Assembly: GCF_022832375.1 (NCBI RefSeq)
Contig: NZ_JALHLG010000007.1
Coordinates: 186,001-250,000 of the forward strand
Length of the DNA stretch: 64,000 nt
Direction: 5' to 3'
DNA from: Novosphingobium beihaiense
Lineage (GTDB): Bacteria; Pseudomonadota; Alphaproteobacteria; Sphingomonadales; Sphingomonadaceae
Part shown: in pieces, positions 36,829 to 45,423 of the stretch
Layout of the letters: each line of letters starts with the position of its first letter
How positions within the stretch are numbered: position 1 is the stretch's first letter
Program-made: the position numbers and the translations under genes
The notes under the pieces: model-generated
What the model was told of the DNA's origin: nothing
What the model saw: the letters and a program-made list of their open reading frames with translations, nothing else
Databases searched by the model: none

Positions 36829-38025
36829 TTGCATTTCGATCTTACCGAATGGCTGAACCTTGCGATCCGCTGGCTGCATGTGACGGCTGCTGTCGCGTGG
36901 ATCGGCGGGTCTTTCCACTTCATCGGGCTCGACCTGCGGCTGAAGAAGCCCCGGCCCGGCACCGCGCCCGAAGGCGTGACCGGTGAGGACTGGGCCGTCC
37001 ACGGCGGCGGTTTCTACCATTCGCAGAAGTATCAGACCGCCCCCGAGGCGCTGCCCGAAGTGCTGCACTGGACGAAATGGGAATCCTATTTCACCTGGCT
37101 GAGCGGGTTTTCGCTGCTGGTGCTGGTCTATTATGTCGGCGCCCGGAACTTCCTTGTCGATCCGGCGAAGGCCGCTCTTTCCGGCGAAGATGCCACGATC
37201 ATCGGCATGAGCGCGCTAATTGCTGGCTGGCTGTTCTATCACCTCGCCTGCAAGTCGCCGCTGGGGCGCGACAATCGCGTACTGGGCGTGGTATGGTTCG
37301 CTTTTCTGCTCGGCATGGCGATATTCCTCAACGCGATCTTCAATGCGCGCGGGGCCTATCTCCACATCGGCGCGATCGTCGGCACCGCGATGGTGGGCAA
37401 TGTCTTCTTCGTGATCATTCCCAACCAGCGCAAGGTCGTGGCCGCGCTCAAGGCCGGGGAGCAGCCCGATCCGAAGCTGGGGCTGGAGGCCAAGCAGCGC
37501 TCGCTCCACAACAATTACATGACGCTGCCGGTGCTGTTCATCATGATCAGCCACCACTATCCGATGACGTATGGCGCCGAGCGCCCCTGGCTGGTGCTGG
37601 CGCTGCTGGGGCTGACCGGGGTGGCGGTGCGCCATGTCTTCAACTTGCGCCACATCGGCGCGAAGACCGGCCCGGCGATTGCTCTGGCCGTGGCGCTGGC
37701 GCTGGTGAGCGTCACTTACGTTTCGTTCGAGAAGGCCGGGGCTGCCCCGGCGGCGGCCAGCCCCGGGCTGACGTATGCGAATGTCGCGCCGATCTTTGCC
37801 AAACGCTGCCAATCCTGCCACAGTGAACATCCGACGAACCCCGCGTTTCCGGCACCGCCGCTCGGCGTCGCGCTGGATAGCTACGACCATGTCCACGCCG
37901 TTACGGACCGTATCAAGCGCGTGGCCGTGGATTCGGATGTCATGCCGCTGGGCAACCTCACCGGCATGACCGACGGCGAACGGCAAGAGCTGGGCGCATG
38001 GATAGCACAAGGAGCGCCCAAATGA
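36829..38025 (+). CDS. puuD: Membrane-bound urate oxidase with cytochrome c domain
   Basis: This 398-residue integral-membrane urate oxidase oxidises urate to 5-hydroxyisourate. About eight helices form the DUF989 domain (EWLNLAIRWLHVTAAVAWIGGSFHF and onward), and a C-terminal cytochrome c domain binds haem at CQSCH (about residues 327-331). Electrons probably enter the respiratory chain, avoiding H2O2. The reading starts with TTG at 36829, one base after the uraH stop; no ATG fits the family N-terminus. Its stop overlaps xdhA (ATGA). No soluble uricase or HpxO is present. Confidence 0.93.
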   Translation: MHFDLTEWLNLAIRWLHVTAAVAWIGGSFHFIGLDLRLKKPRPGTAPEGVTGEDWAVHGGGFYHSQKYQTAPEALPEVLHWTKWESYFTWLSGFSLLVLVYYVGARNFLVDPAKAALSGEDATIIGMSALIAGWLFYHLACKSPLGRDNRVLGVVWFAFLLGMAIFLNAIFNARGAYLHIGAIVGTAMVGNVFFVIIPNQRKVVAALKAGEQPDPKLGLEAKQRSLHNNYMTLPVLFIMISHHYPMTYGAERPWLVLALLGLTGVAVRHVFNLRHIGAKTGPAIALAVALALVSVTYVSFEKAGAAPAAASPGLTYANVAPIFAKRCQSCHSEHPTNPAFPAPPLGVALDSYDHVHAVTDRIKRVAVDSDVMPLGNLTGMTDGERQELGAWIAQGAPK

Positions 38026-39554
38026 GCGTGCGCTTCATACTCGATGGCGAGATGATAGAGCTGGCCGGGGCCGATCCGACCGCGACCGTGCTCGATCATC
38101 TGCGCTACCGGATGGGCCGCACCGGCACCAAGGAAGGCTGCGCCGAGGGCGACTGCGGCGCCTGCACGGTATTGGTGGGCTCTCTGGAGGGGGAGGCAGT
38201 GCAATGGCGCGCGGTCAATTCGTGCATCCAGTTCCTGCCGATGCTGCACGGCAAGGCCCTGCTGACGGTGGAGAGTCTGAAGGAGGCAAGCTCAGAGCAG
38301 TTGGGCCAAGACCCGCTCACCCTGAGCCTGTCGAAGGGTGTGGAGTCCAGCGCAGCGCCAGCGTCCTTCGACAAGCTCAGGACGAGCGGGTCCTGTGCGA
38401 AATCTCTTAATCCCCTCCAGTCCGCCATGGCCGAAAACGGCTCCTCCCAGTGCGGGTTCTGCACGCCGGGTTTCGTGATGTCGCTCTACGGCCGCGCGAT
38501 CGGGGCGAGCGGGGCGGACATGGCAGTGGCCGATGTGCTGGCAGGCAACTTGTGCCGCTGCACCGGCTATGGCCCGATCCTGGCAGCGGGCGAGGCGGTG
38601 GACAGCCTGCCGCGCGACGACGCCGCTCTGGCTGCGCAACTTACCGAAATCGCGGGCGAAAGCGCGTCCGGCGAATGGCAGGGCCGCCGCTGGTTCGCGC
38701 CCAGGACGAGCGAGGAAGTGGCCACGCTGCTGGCCGACTATCCCGATGCCCGTATGGTGGCGGGCGCCACCGATGTCGCCCTGTGGGTGACGAAGGGGCT
38801 CAAGACGCTCGATACCGTGATCTTCCTCGGCGATGTGGCGGACCTCTGCACCATTGCGGAGACGGACGCGGCGCTGACCATCGGCGCGGGCGTGCGCTAT
38901 GCCGATGCCCATCCCTATTTCGAGCGGCTCCATCCCGATCTGGGCGAGCTGGTGCGCCGCATCGGCGGTTTGCAAGTGCGCAATGCCGGGACAGTGGGCG
39001 GCAATGTGGCCAATGGATCGCCCATTGGTGACGGCCCGCCCGCGCTGATCGCGCTGGGGGCCGAACTGACGCTGCGCAGCGCCCGGGGACGGCGCACGAT
39101 GCCGCTGGAGGCCTATTTCCTCGACTACGGCAAGCAGGACCGCCAGTCCGGCGAATTCGTGGAATCGATCCGCATCCCGCGCCCCGGCCCGGACGCGGTG
39201 ATCCACATCGCCAAACTCTCGCGCCGGTTCGACAGCGATATCTCGGCGGTCTGCGGGGCTTTCAACCTGACGGTGAAGCAGGGCACGATCACCAGCGCCC
39301 GCGTGGCGTTCGGCGGTATGGCGGCCACGTCCAGACGCGCGGCCGGTTGCGAGGCCGCGCTGCTGGGCCAGCCTTTCAGCGAAGCGGCCATCGAGGCCGC
39401 CGCCGACGCCCTCAAGGCCGATTTCCAGCCGCTGAGCGATGTGCGCGGTTCCTCCGCCTATCGCCTCGAAGCCGCCGCCAACCTGCTGCGCCGCCTCTGG
39501 CTGCGCGAGCAGGGCACTGTCATTTCCGTGCTGGAGATGGAGGCCGGGATATGA
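38022..39554 (+). CDS. xdhA: Xanthine dehydrogenase small subunit, with in-frame repeat insertion
   Basis: This 510-residue Fe-S/FAD subunit has an N-terminal 2Fe-2S domain (CAEGDCGACT), a second 2Fe-2S domain (SQCGFCTPGF and NLCRCTGY) and an FAD domain (residues about 220-500). About 29 residues (97-125, including PLTLSLSKG and FDKLRTSG) between the two Fe-S motifs are encoded by a family B palindromic repeat that keeps the frame. All cluster cysteines survive, so the enzyme could still be functional. The start overlaps puuD. Confidence 0.94.
   Translation: MSVRFILDGEMIELAGADPTATVLDHLRYRMGRTGTKEGCAEGDCGACTVLVGSLEGEAVQWRAVNSCIQFLPMLHGKALLTVESLKEASSEQLGQDPLTLSLSKGVESSAAPASFDKLRTSGSCAKSLNPLQSAMAENGSSQCGFCTPGFVMSLYGRAIGASGADMAVADVLAGNLCRCTGYGPILAAGEAVDSLPRDDAALAAQLTEIAGESASGEWQGRRWFAPRTSEEVATLLADYPDARMVAGATDVALWVTKGLKTLDTVIFLGDVADLCTIAETDAALTIGAGVRYADAHPYFERLHPDLGELVRRIGGLQVRNAGTVGGNVANGSPIGDGPPALIALGAELTLRSARGRRTMPLEAYFLDYGKQDRQSGEFVESIRIPRPGPDAVIHIAKLSRRFDSDISAVCGAFNLTVKQGTITSARVAFGGMAATSRRAAGCEAALLGQPFSEAAIEAAADALKADFQPLSDVRGSSAYRLEAAANLLRRLWLREQGTVISVLEMEAGI
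38311..38391. repeat. Palindromic repeat family B (B5), inside xdhA
   Basis: The arms CCGCTCACCCTGAGCCTGTC and GACAAGCTCAGGACGAGCGG surround an inner GGAGTCCAGCGCAGCGCCAG segment. The element lies wholly within xdhA and is translated as PLTLSLSKG through FDKLRTSG. Confidence 0.92.
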
Positions 39555-39575
39555 ACGCCCTCATTCTTCAAAGCT

Positions 39576-39659
39576 CGTCATTGCGAGCGGAGCGAAGCAA
39601 TCCAGGGCGGTGCCACTGCGCTCTGGATTGCCGCGGCCTTGCGGGCCTCGCAATGACGA
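39576..39659. repeat. Palindromic repeat family D (D1)
   Basis: The outer arms CGTCATTGCGAGCG and CTCGCAATGACG enclose inner CAATCCAG/CTGGATTG arms. It lies between xdhA and xdhB, which are otherwise normally adjacent. Confidence 0.9.
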
Positions 39660-39677
39660 AGGACGGGAGCGTTCCCC

Positions 39678-41987
39678 ATGGCTGAACGCGATCCCGCCTG
39701 GAAGGCGCTGGAAAAGCCCTCTCACCCGCACGACAGCGCGCCGCTGCACGTCACGGGCGAGGCGCGCTATGCAGACGATCTGGCCGAGCCGGGGAACATG
39801 CTCCACCTCGCGTTCGGGCAGAGCAGTGAGGCTCATGCGAAAGTCGTTTCGCTCGATTTGTCGCAGGTGCTGGCGGCCGAAGGCGTGGTGGCCGTGTTTA
39901 CGGCCGCCGATATTCCCGGCAGCAACGATGTCAGCCCTTTCGCGGGCGATGACCGGCTGCTGGCGGATGGCGAAGTCACCAGCCATGGCCAGCCGGTATT
40001 CCTCGTCGCCGCGACCAGCCAGCGCGCCGCGCGCAAGGCGGCCCGGCTGGGCAAAGTCGAATACGAACCACTGCCGGCCCTGACCACCATGGCGGAGGCC
40101 CGCCGCGAACAGTCGCTGATCGAGCCGACCCAGCGTATGGCGCGCGGCGATGCGGCCAAGGCGCTGGAGGCCAGCCCACATCGCCTTTCGGGCCGCTTCG
40201 AAATGGGCGGGCAGGATCACTTCTATCTGGAAGGGCAGGTGGCCGTGGCCACGCCCGGAGAGGACGGGCAGGTCCATGTCCTCAGTTCCACCCAGCACCC
40301 CAGCGAAGTGCAGCACCTCGTCGCGCATATGCTCGGCCGTTCCTCCGCCGATGTGACGGTTGAAGTGCGCCGCATGGGCGGGGCGTTCGGCGGCAAGGAA
40401 ACGCAGGCCGCGCTGTTCGCCGCCGCCGCCGCGCTGGTGGCGGACAGGACCGGCCGCCCCGCCAAGTTCCGCTGCGATCGGGACGACGACATGGTGATGA
40501 CCGGCAAACGCCATCCCTTCGAAGTCTCCTACGATGTGGGCTTCGATGACGAGGGACATCTGCTGGGACTGTCGCTGTTCCTCTCGTCGAACTGCGGCGC
40601 GACGGTGGACCTGTCGCCCGCGATCAATGACCGGGCGATGTTCCATGCGGACAACTGCTATTACCTCGCCGACGTCGAGATCGTCTCCGAACGGCTGAAG
40701 ACCAATATCGTTTCCGCCACCGCCTTCCGAGGCTTCGGCGGCCCGCAGGGGATGCTGGCGATCGAGCGGATCGCCGATCACGTCGCCGCGCGGCTGGGCA
40801 AGGACCCGCTCGAAGTGCGCCTCGCCAATCTCTACGGCCCGGGGCGCGAGGAAACGCAGTACGGGATGACCGTGGCGGACAATATCGCGCCGCAGATGAT
40901 CGCCCGCCTGTGCGAAACCGCCCGCTACGATGACCGCGCGCGCGCCATCGAGGCGTTCAATGCCAGGAGCCCGGTGATCAAGAAGGGCATTGCGCTCACC
41001 CCGGTGAAGTTCGGCATCAGCTTCACCACCACGCATCTCAATCAGGCAGGCGCGCTGGTGCATGTCTATGCCGACGGCTCGATCCAGATCAATCACGGCG
41101 GCACCGAGATGGGGCAAGGCGTCTATGTGAAAGTAGCCCAAGTCGTGGCGGACGTTTTCGGCGTGCCCATCGCCCAGGTACGCATCACCGCCACGCGCAC
41201 GGATAAAGTGCCTAACACCTCCGCCACGGCGGCCAGTTCGGGCGCGGACCTCAACGGCATGGCGGCCTACAACGCAGCCACTGCGATCCGTGAGAGGCTG
41301 ACCAATTTCCTCGCCCGCACATATGGCTGCGATGAGGCGGACGTGCATTTTACCCCCGGCGGCGTGCTGGCGGGCGGGGAGACGCTCAGCTTCGCCGATG
41401 TGACGCACAAGGCCTATATCGGGCGCGTGGCGATGTCCTCCACCGGCTTCTACGCCACGCCGGACATCGAATACGACCGCGCCGCCCACAAGGGCCGCCC
41501 GTTCTACTACTTCGCCTATGGTGCGGCGGTGAGCGAAGTGGCCGTGGATACGCTCACCGGGGAGCACAAGGTGCTGGCAGTGGACATTCTCCACGATGTC
41601 GGCCGCTCGCTGAACCCGGTGATCGACGTGGGCCAGATTGAGGGTGGCTTCGTACAGGGGCAGGGCTGGCTGACCACCGAGGAACTGGTGTGGGATGACA
41701 AGGGCCGTCTGCTCACCCACAGCCCCGCGACCTACAAGATCCCCACCGCGTCCGACCGCGCGAAGCATTTCACCGTCACTTTGTGGGACGGGGAGAACGT
41801 GGAGCCCACGATCAACCGCTCCAAGGCGGTGGGCGAGCCGCCGTTCATGCTGGCGATTTCGGTGTTCTCGGCGCTGAACCGCGCGATTGCCGCCACCGCG
41901 CCGGGCAAGCGCGATTTGCCGCCGCTCGATGCCCCGGCGACGCCCGAGCGCATCCTGAAGGCCATTGCCGGGCATAAAGCGTCATGA
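39678..41987 (+). CDS. xdhB: Xanthine dehydrogenase large (molybdopterin) subunit
   Basis: This 769-residue catalytic subunit oxidises hypoxanthine and xanthine to urate. Molybdenum-site motifs include QDHFYLEGQ, RRMGGAFGGKETQ, TAFRGFGGPQG and KAVGEPPFML, the last with the catalytic Glu. It starts after repeat D1 and overlaps xdhC by 4 bp (ATGA). The sequence is complete, with no insertion. Confidence 0.97.
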   Translation: MAERDPAWKALEKPSHPHDSAPLHVTGEARYADDLAEPGNMLHLAFGQSSEAHAKVVSLDLSQVLAAEGVVAVFTAADIPGSNDVSPFAGDDRLLADGEVTSHGQPVFLVAATSQRAARKAARLGKVEYEPLPALTTMAEARREQSLIEPTQRMARGDAAKALEASPHRLSGRFEMGGQDHFYLEGQVAVATPGEDGQVHVLSSTQHPSEVQHLVAHMLGRSSADVTVEVRRMGGAFGGKETQAALFAAAAALVADRTGRPAKFRCDRDDDMVMTGKRHPFEVSYDVGFDDEGHLLGLSLFLSSNCGATVDLSPAINDRAMFHADNCYYLADVEIVSERLKTNIVSATAFRGFGGPQGMLAIERIADHVAARLGKDPLEVRLANLYGPGREETQYGMTVADNIAPQMIARLCETARYDDRARAIEAFNARSPVIKKGIALTPVKFGISFTTTHLNQAGALVHVYADGSIQINHGGTEMGQGVYVKVAQVVADVFGVPIAQVRITATRTDKVPNTSATAASSGADLNGMAAYNAATAIRERLTNFLARTYGCDEADVHFTPGGVLAGGETLSFADVTHKAYIGRVAMSSTGFYATPDIEYDRAAHKGRPFYYFAYGAAVSEVAVDTLTGEHKVLAVDILHDVGRSLNPVIDVGQIEGGFVQGQGWLTTEELVWDDKGRLLTHSPATYKIPTASDRAKHFTVTLWDGENVEPTINRSKAVGEPPFMLAISVFSALNRAIAATAPGKRDLPPLDAPATPERILKAIAGHKAS

Positions 41988-42901
41988 CGCAGTGGGTCGG
42001 ATGGCTGCGGCGGCTGCCGCAGGAGCCGTGCGCGCTCGTCTCGGTGCTGGCGGCCGAAGGCTCCGCGCCGCGCGGGGCAGGCACGCGGATGCTGGTCACG
42101 GCGGAGGGGCAGCAGGGCACTATCGGCGGCGGCCAGCTCGAATTCCGCGCGGTGGAGCAGTCGCGCGCGATCCTCGATCATCCCCGGGGCACATGGCGCG
42201 TGCAGGACTATCCGCTGGGCCCTATGCTGGGCCAGTGCTGCGGCGGGCGCGTGCGCATTCTGGTGGAGCATGTGGACCCGGCCGCGCTCGACTGGTTGCA
42301 CGATGCAGAGCTGGGCCGGATGCTGGAAACCGTGCTGGAGGAAGGCGGTGTCACGCGCCGTGTCTTCGAGCGCGAGACGGCCACCCGCCAGTCCGCGCGC
42401 GGCGAGCGCCCGGGCGTGGGCACGCGTATGGTCGAGCCGGTGGGCGAGCGTCCGCGTCCGGTCTATCTGTTCGGCGCGGGCCATGTCGGGCAGGCGATTG
42501 CCCGGCATATGACCGGCCTGCCGCTGCAACTCGCCTGGTTCGATACGCGGCCCGAACTGGAGGCCATCGACGGCGTGACCGTGGTGCGAGAGGAGGACAT
42601 CGCCCACTGCATAGAGGAAGCCCCCGCCGATGCGGCGGTGGTGATCCTGACGCATGATCACCCGCTGGACTATCACCTGACGCTGGCCGCGCTCGGGCGC
42701 GATCCGCTGGCGTTCGTGGGGCTGATCGGTTCGTCCACCAAGATCGCGCGGTTCAAGTCGCGCCTGAAGGCGGACGGGATTTCCGAAGACGCGCTTTCGC
42801 GTCTCACCACACCGATTGGGGTGCCGGGCGTGCGCGGCAAGGAGCCCGACGTGATCGCCATCGCCGTGCTGGCGCAACTGCTGCAATTGAGAGGGCAATG
42901 A
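41984..42901 (+). CDS. xdhC: Xanthine dehydrogenase maturation protein XdhC
   Basis: This 305-residue chaperone binds and inserts sulfurated molybdenum cofactor into XdhB. The N-terminal XdhC/CoxI domain has APRGAGTRMLV and GTIGGGQLEF. The C-terminal Rossmann domain begins YLFGAGHVGQAIARH and contains ILTHDHPLDYHL and VGLIGSSTKIARF. The overlap with xdhB suggests coupled synthesis of enzyme and chaperone. Confidence 0.95.
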   Translation: MTQWVGWLRRLPQEPCALVSVLAAEGSAPRGAGTRMLVTAEGQQGTIGGGQLEFRAVEQSRAILDHPRGTWRVQDYPLGPMLGQCCGGRVRILVEHVDPAALDWLHDAELGRMLETVLEEGGVTRRVFERETATRQSARGERPGVGTRMVEPVGERPRPVYLFGAGHVGQAIARHMTGLPLQLAWFDTRPELEAIDGVTVVREEDIAHCIEEAPADAAVVILTHDHPLDYHLTLAALGRDPLAFVGLIGSSTKIARFKSRLKADGISEDALSRLTTPIGVPGVRGKEPDVIAIAVLAQLLQLRGQ

Positions 42902-42919
42902 TGGTCTCCGCCCAAATCA

Positions 42920-43048
42920 ATCCTCCCTGTTCCCGAAGGGAATGGGGAGGTGGCATTCGCGCAGCGAATGACGGAGGGGTTTTGAGCCCCCTCCACCACC
43001 CGCTGCGCGGGCGGTTCCCCTCCCCATCGCTTCGCGACAGGGAGGATT
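42920..43048. repeat. Palindromic repeat family A (A5)
   Basis: A full copy, starting ATCCTCCCTGTTCCCG and ending GACAGGGAGGATT. The terminal GGGAGG is 9-10 nt upstream of the guaD ATG and appears to be its Shine-Dalgarno. The reverse strand carries the same open frame (RPRSGWWRG) that is translated in copy A8. Confidence 0.9.
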
Positions 43049-43052
43049 GGGC

Positions 43053-44333
43053 ATGATCCGCGCCTTTCGCGCCGAACTGCTGTCTGTCGCCGAAGACCCC
43101 CGCGACGCCCCCGATGCCGTGCGCCACGAGGCGGACGGTCTGCTCGTGGTCGAGGACGGCGTGATTATCGCACGCGGCGCCTATGCCGATCTGGTGGAGC
43201 ACTATCCGAACGTCCCGGTCGAAATCCTGCCCGGCCTCGTCGTGCCCGGCTTCGTGGACGCGCACGTCCACTACCCGCAGACCGACCGTATCGCCTCGCA
43301 CGGCGAGCAATTGCTCGACTGGCTCGACCGGCACATCTTCCCGGCGGAAAAAGCCTTCGCGGACAAGGCGCACGCCGATGCCGTCGCGGCCTTCTTCCTC
43401 GATGAATTGCTGCGCAACGGCACCACCAGCGCGCTGGTCTATCCCACCGTGCATGAACAGTCGGTCGATGCGCTGTTCGAGGCCGCGCTGGCGCGGCGGA
43501 TGCGGATTGTCTCGGGCAAAGTGCTGATGGATCTCGGGCCGGAGGGGCTGCAGGACACCGTCGCCTCGGGCCGCGCGGAAACCGAAGCGCTGATCCGCCG
43601 CTGGCGGGGGCGCGGGCGGCTGGGCTATGCAGTGACGCCGCGTTTCGCGCTGGCCTCCAGCGATGCGCAGCTTGCCGATGCGGGCGCCTTGCTGGCCGAA
43701 CATCCCGACGTGCTGATGCACACGCACCTTGCCGAGAACGTGCACGAATGCGCGGCGGTGGCAGCGCGCTTTCCCGAAGCGGCGGACTATCTCGATGCTT
43801 ATGACCGCTTCGGCCTGGTCACGCCGCGTTCGGTCTTCGCCCATGGCATCCACCTTTCGGACCGTGCCTGCTCGCGGCTGCACGAGAGCGGGGCGGGGAT
43901 CGCGGTGTGTCCGAGTTCGAACCTGTTCCTCGGCTCCGGCTTTTTCAACTTCGGGCAGGCGGACCGGCACGGGCTGCGGCTGGGGCTGGGCACCGACGTG
44001 GGCGCGGGGACGTCGTTCTCGATGCTCTACACCGCCGGGCTTGCCTATCAGGCGGCACTGGCGCGCGAGGAGCGGCTCGATCCTTTCCGCGCGCTCTGGC
44101 TGGCGACGGCGGGCAGCGCCGTGCTGCTGCACATCGGGGATAGAGTGGGCGCGCTGGAAGTGGGGCAAGAGGCGGACTTCGCCGTGCTCGACTGCGCCGC
44201 TACGCCCCTGCTAGCCCGACGCACGCGAGGGGCGGACCTTGCGGAACGTCTTTTCGCACTGCAGATCCTCGGCGACGACCGCGCTGTTGCACGAACCTAT
44301 GTGCTGGGCCAATGCGCCTGGCAAAGACCGTGA
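43053..44333 (+). CDS. guaD: Guanine deaminase
   Basis: This 426-residue zinc amidohydrolase converts guanine to xanthine. Metal-site motifs are FVDAHVHYPQTD, LMHTHLAENVHE, FAHGIHL and GLGTDVGAGTSFSML. CPSSNLFLGSG is the guanine-deaminase signature. The ATG at 43053 is preceded by AGGGAGGATTGGGC, contributed by the end of repeat A5. It feeds xanthine directly to the upstream-encoded dehydrogenase. Confidence 0.95.
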   Translation: MIRAFRAELLSVAEDPRDAPDAVRHEADGLLVVEDGVIIARGAYADLVEHYPNVPVEILPGLVVPGFVDAHVHYPQTDRIASHGEQLLDWLDRHIFPAEKAFADKAHADAVAAFFLDELLRNGTTSALVYPTVHEQSVDALFEAALARRMRIVSGKVLMDLGPEGLQDTVASGRAETEALIRRWRGRGRLGYAVTPRFALASSDAQLADAGALLAEHPDVLMHTHLAENVHECAAVAARFPEAADYLDAYDRFGLVTPRSVFAHGIHLSDRACSRLHESGAGIAVCPSSNLFLGSGFFNFGQADRHGLRLGLGTDVGAGTSFSMLYTAGLAYQAALAREERLDPFRALWLATAGSAVLLHIGDRVGALEVGQEADFAVLDCAATPLLARRTRGADLAERLFALQILGDDRAVARTYVLGQCAWQRP

Positions 44334-44406
44334 TTTCCAGCTTCGCCCTTTGCTCGCAATGGCGAAGGAACAGGTGAAGCCCAAATATGTCGCCGAAAGC
44401 ACAAGC

Positions 44407-45423
44407 ATGACCGATCTCGACACTTTCATCACGGGCCTGCCCAAGGCCGAACTGCACCTGCACATTGAAGGCAGCCTGGAGCCCGAACTGATGTTCGAGC
44501 TGGCCGGGCGCAACGGCGTGGAAATTCCCTTCGCTTCGGTGGAGGAAGTCCGCGCGGCCTATGCCTTTTCGAACCTGCAGGATTTCCTCGACATCTACTA
44601 TGCAGGCGCGAACGTGCTGCGCACCCGGCAGGACTTCCACGATCTCGCAGCCGCCTATTTCGCACGCGCGGCGGCGGACGGGGTGGTCCATGCCGAGATC
44701 ATGTTCGATCCGCAGACCCACACCGATCGCGGCATTGCCTTCGCCGAAGTGATCGAAGGCCTGCTCTCGGCCATGGCCGAGGCCGAGGCGAAGCACGGCA
44801 TGACCAGCAAGCTGATCCTCTCGTTCCTGCGCCACTTGCCTGAAGAGGCCGCGTTCGAAGTGTTGGCCATGGCCGAGCCCTGGCTGGACCGGATCGAGGC
44901 GGTGGGGCTCGACAGTTCCGAAGTCGGCCATCCCCCGGTGAAGTTCGCGCAAGTCTTCGAAGCCGCGCGCGCCAAGGGGCTGAAACTCACCGCCCACGCG
45001 GGTGAGGAAGGGCCGCCCGAATATGTCTATCAGGCGCTCGACGTGCTGCATGTGGACCGGATCGACCACGGCAACCGCGCGCTGGAAGCCCCGGTGCTGG
45101 TCGACCGGCTGGCGGAGATGGGCATGACGCTGACGGTCTGCCCGCTCTCCAATCTCAAGCTCTGCGTTGTCGACGATCTGGCCAATCATCCGATCGACCG
45201 GATGCTGGCGCTGGGCCTCAAGGCCACGGTCAATTCGGACGATCCGGCCTATTTCGGCGGTTATATCGGCGACAATTTCAAGGCGGTGGCCAAGGCGCGC
45301 GGGCTCGATCGCGAAGAGATCGTCCAGCTTGCCCGCAACAGCTTCACCGGCTCGTTCCTGCCGCCCGATGCGATCGCGACGCACCTTGAGAAGATCGAAA
45401 CTTACGTGGCGGCGCACGCATAA
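44407..45423 (+). CDS. Adenine deaminase, adenosine-deaminase-like family
   Basis: This 338-residue cytosolic amidohydrolase has active-site motifs AELHLHIEGSLEPEL, THAGEEGPPEY-like HAGEEGPPEY, RIDHGNRA and VNSDDPAYFGG. FDPQTHTDRGI, LDSSEVGHPP and CPLSNLKLCV resemble the adenine-deaminase subgroup typified by Pseudomonas PA0148 more than true adenosine deaminases. It would convert adenine to hypoxanthine for XdhAB. ATG 44407 gives MTDLDTFITGLPK; ATG 44359 is a longer alternative, and neither has a strong ribosome-binding site. Confidence 0.87.
   Translation: MTDLDTFITGLPKAELHLHIEGSLEPELMFELAGRNGVEIPFASVEEVRAAYAFSNLQDFLDIYYAGANVLRTRQDFHDLAAAYFARAAADGVVHAEIMFDPQTHTDRGIAFAEVIEGLLSAMAEAEAKHGMTSKLILSFLRHLPEEAAFEVLAMAEPWLDRIEAVGLDSSEVGHPPVKFAQVFEAARAKGLKLTAHAGEEGPPEYVYQALDVLHVDRIDHGNRALEAPVLVDRLAEMGMTLTVCPLSNLKLCVVDDLANHPIDRMLALGLKATVNSDDPAYFGGYIGDNFKAVAKARGLDREEIVQLARNSFTGSFLPPDAIATHLEKIETYVAAHA

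Noticed and set aside
44407..45423. Annotation of the cytosolic enzyme as plain adenosine deaminase
   Set aside because: The FDPQTHTDRG, LDSSEVGHPP and CPLSNLKLCV pattern is closer to the adenine-deaminase subgroup. A separate exported adenosine-deaminase-like protein already exists at 50203-51777.
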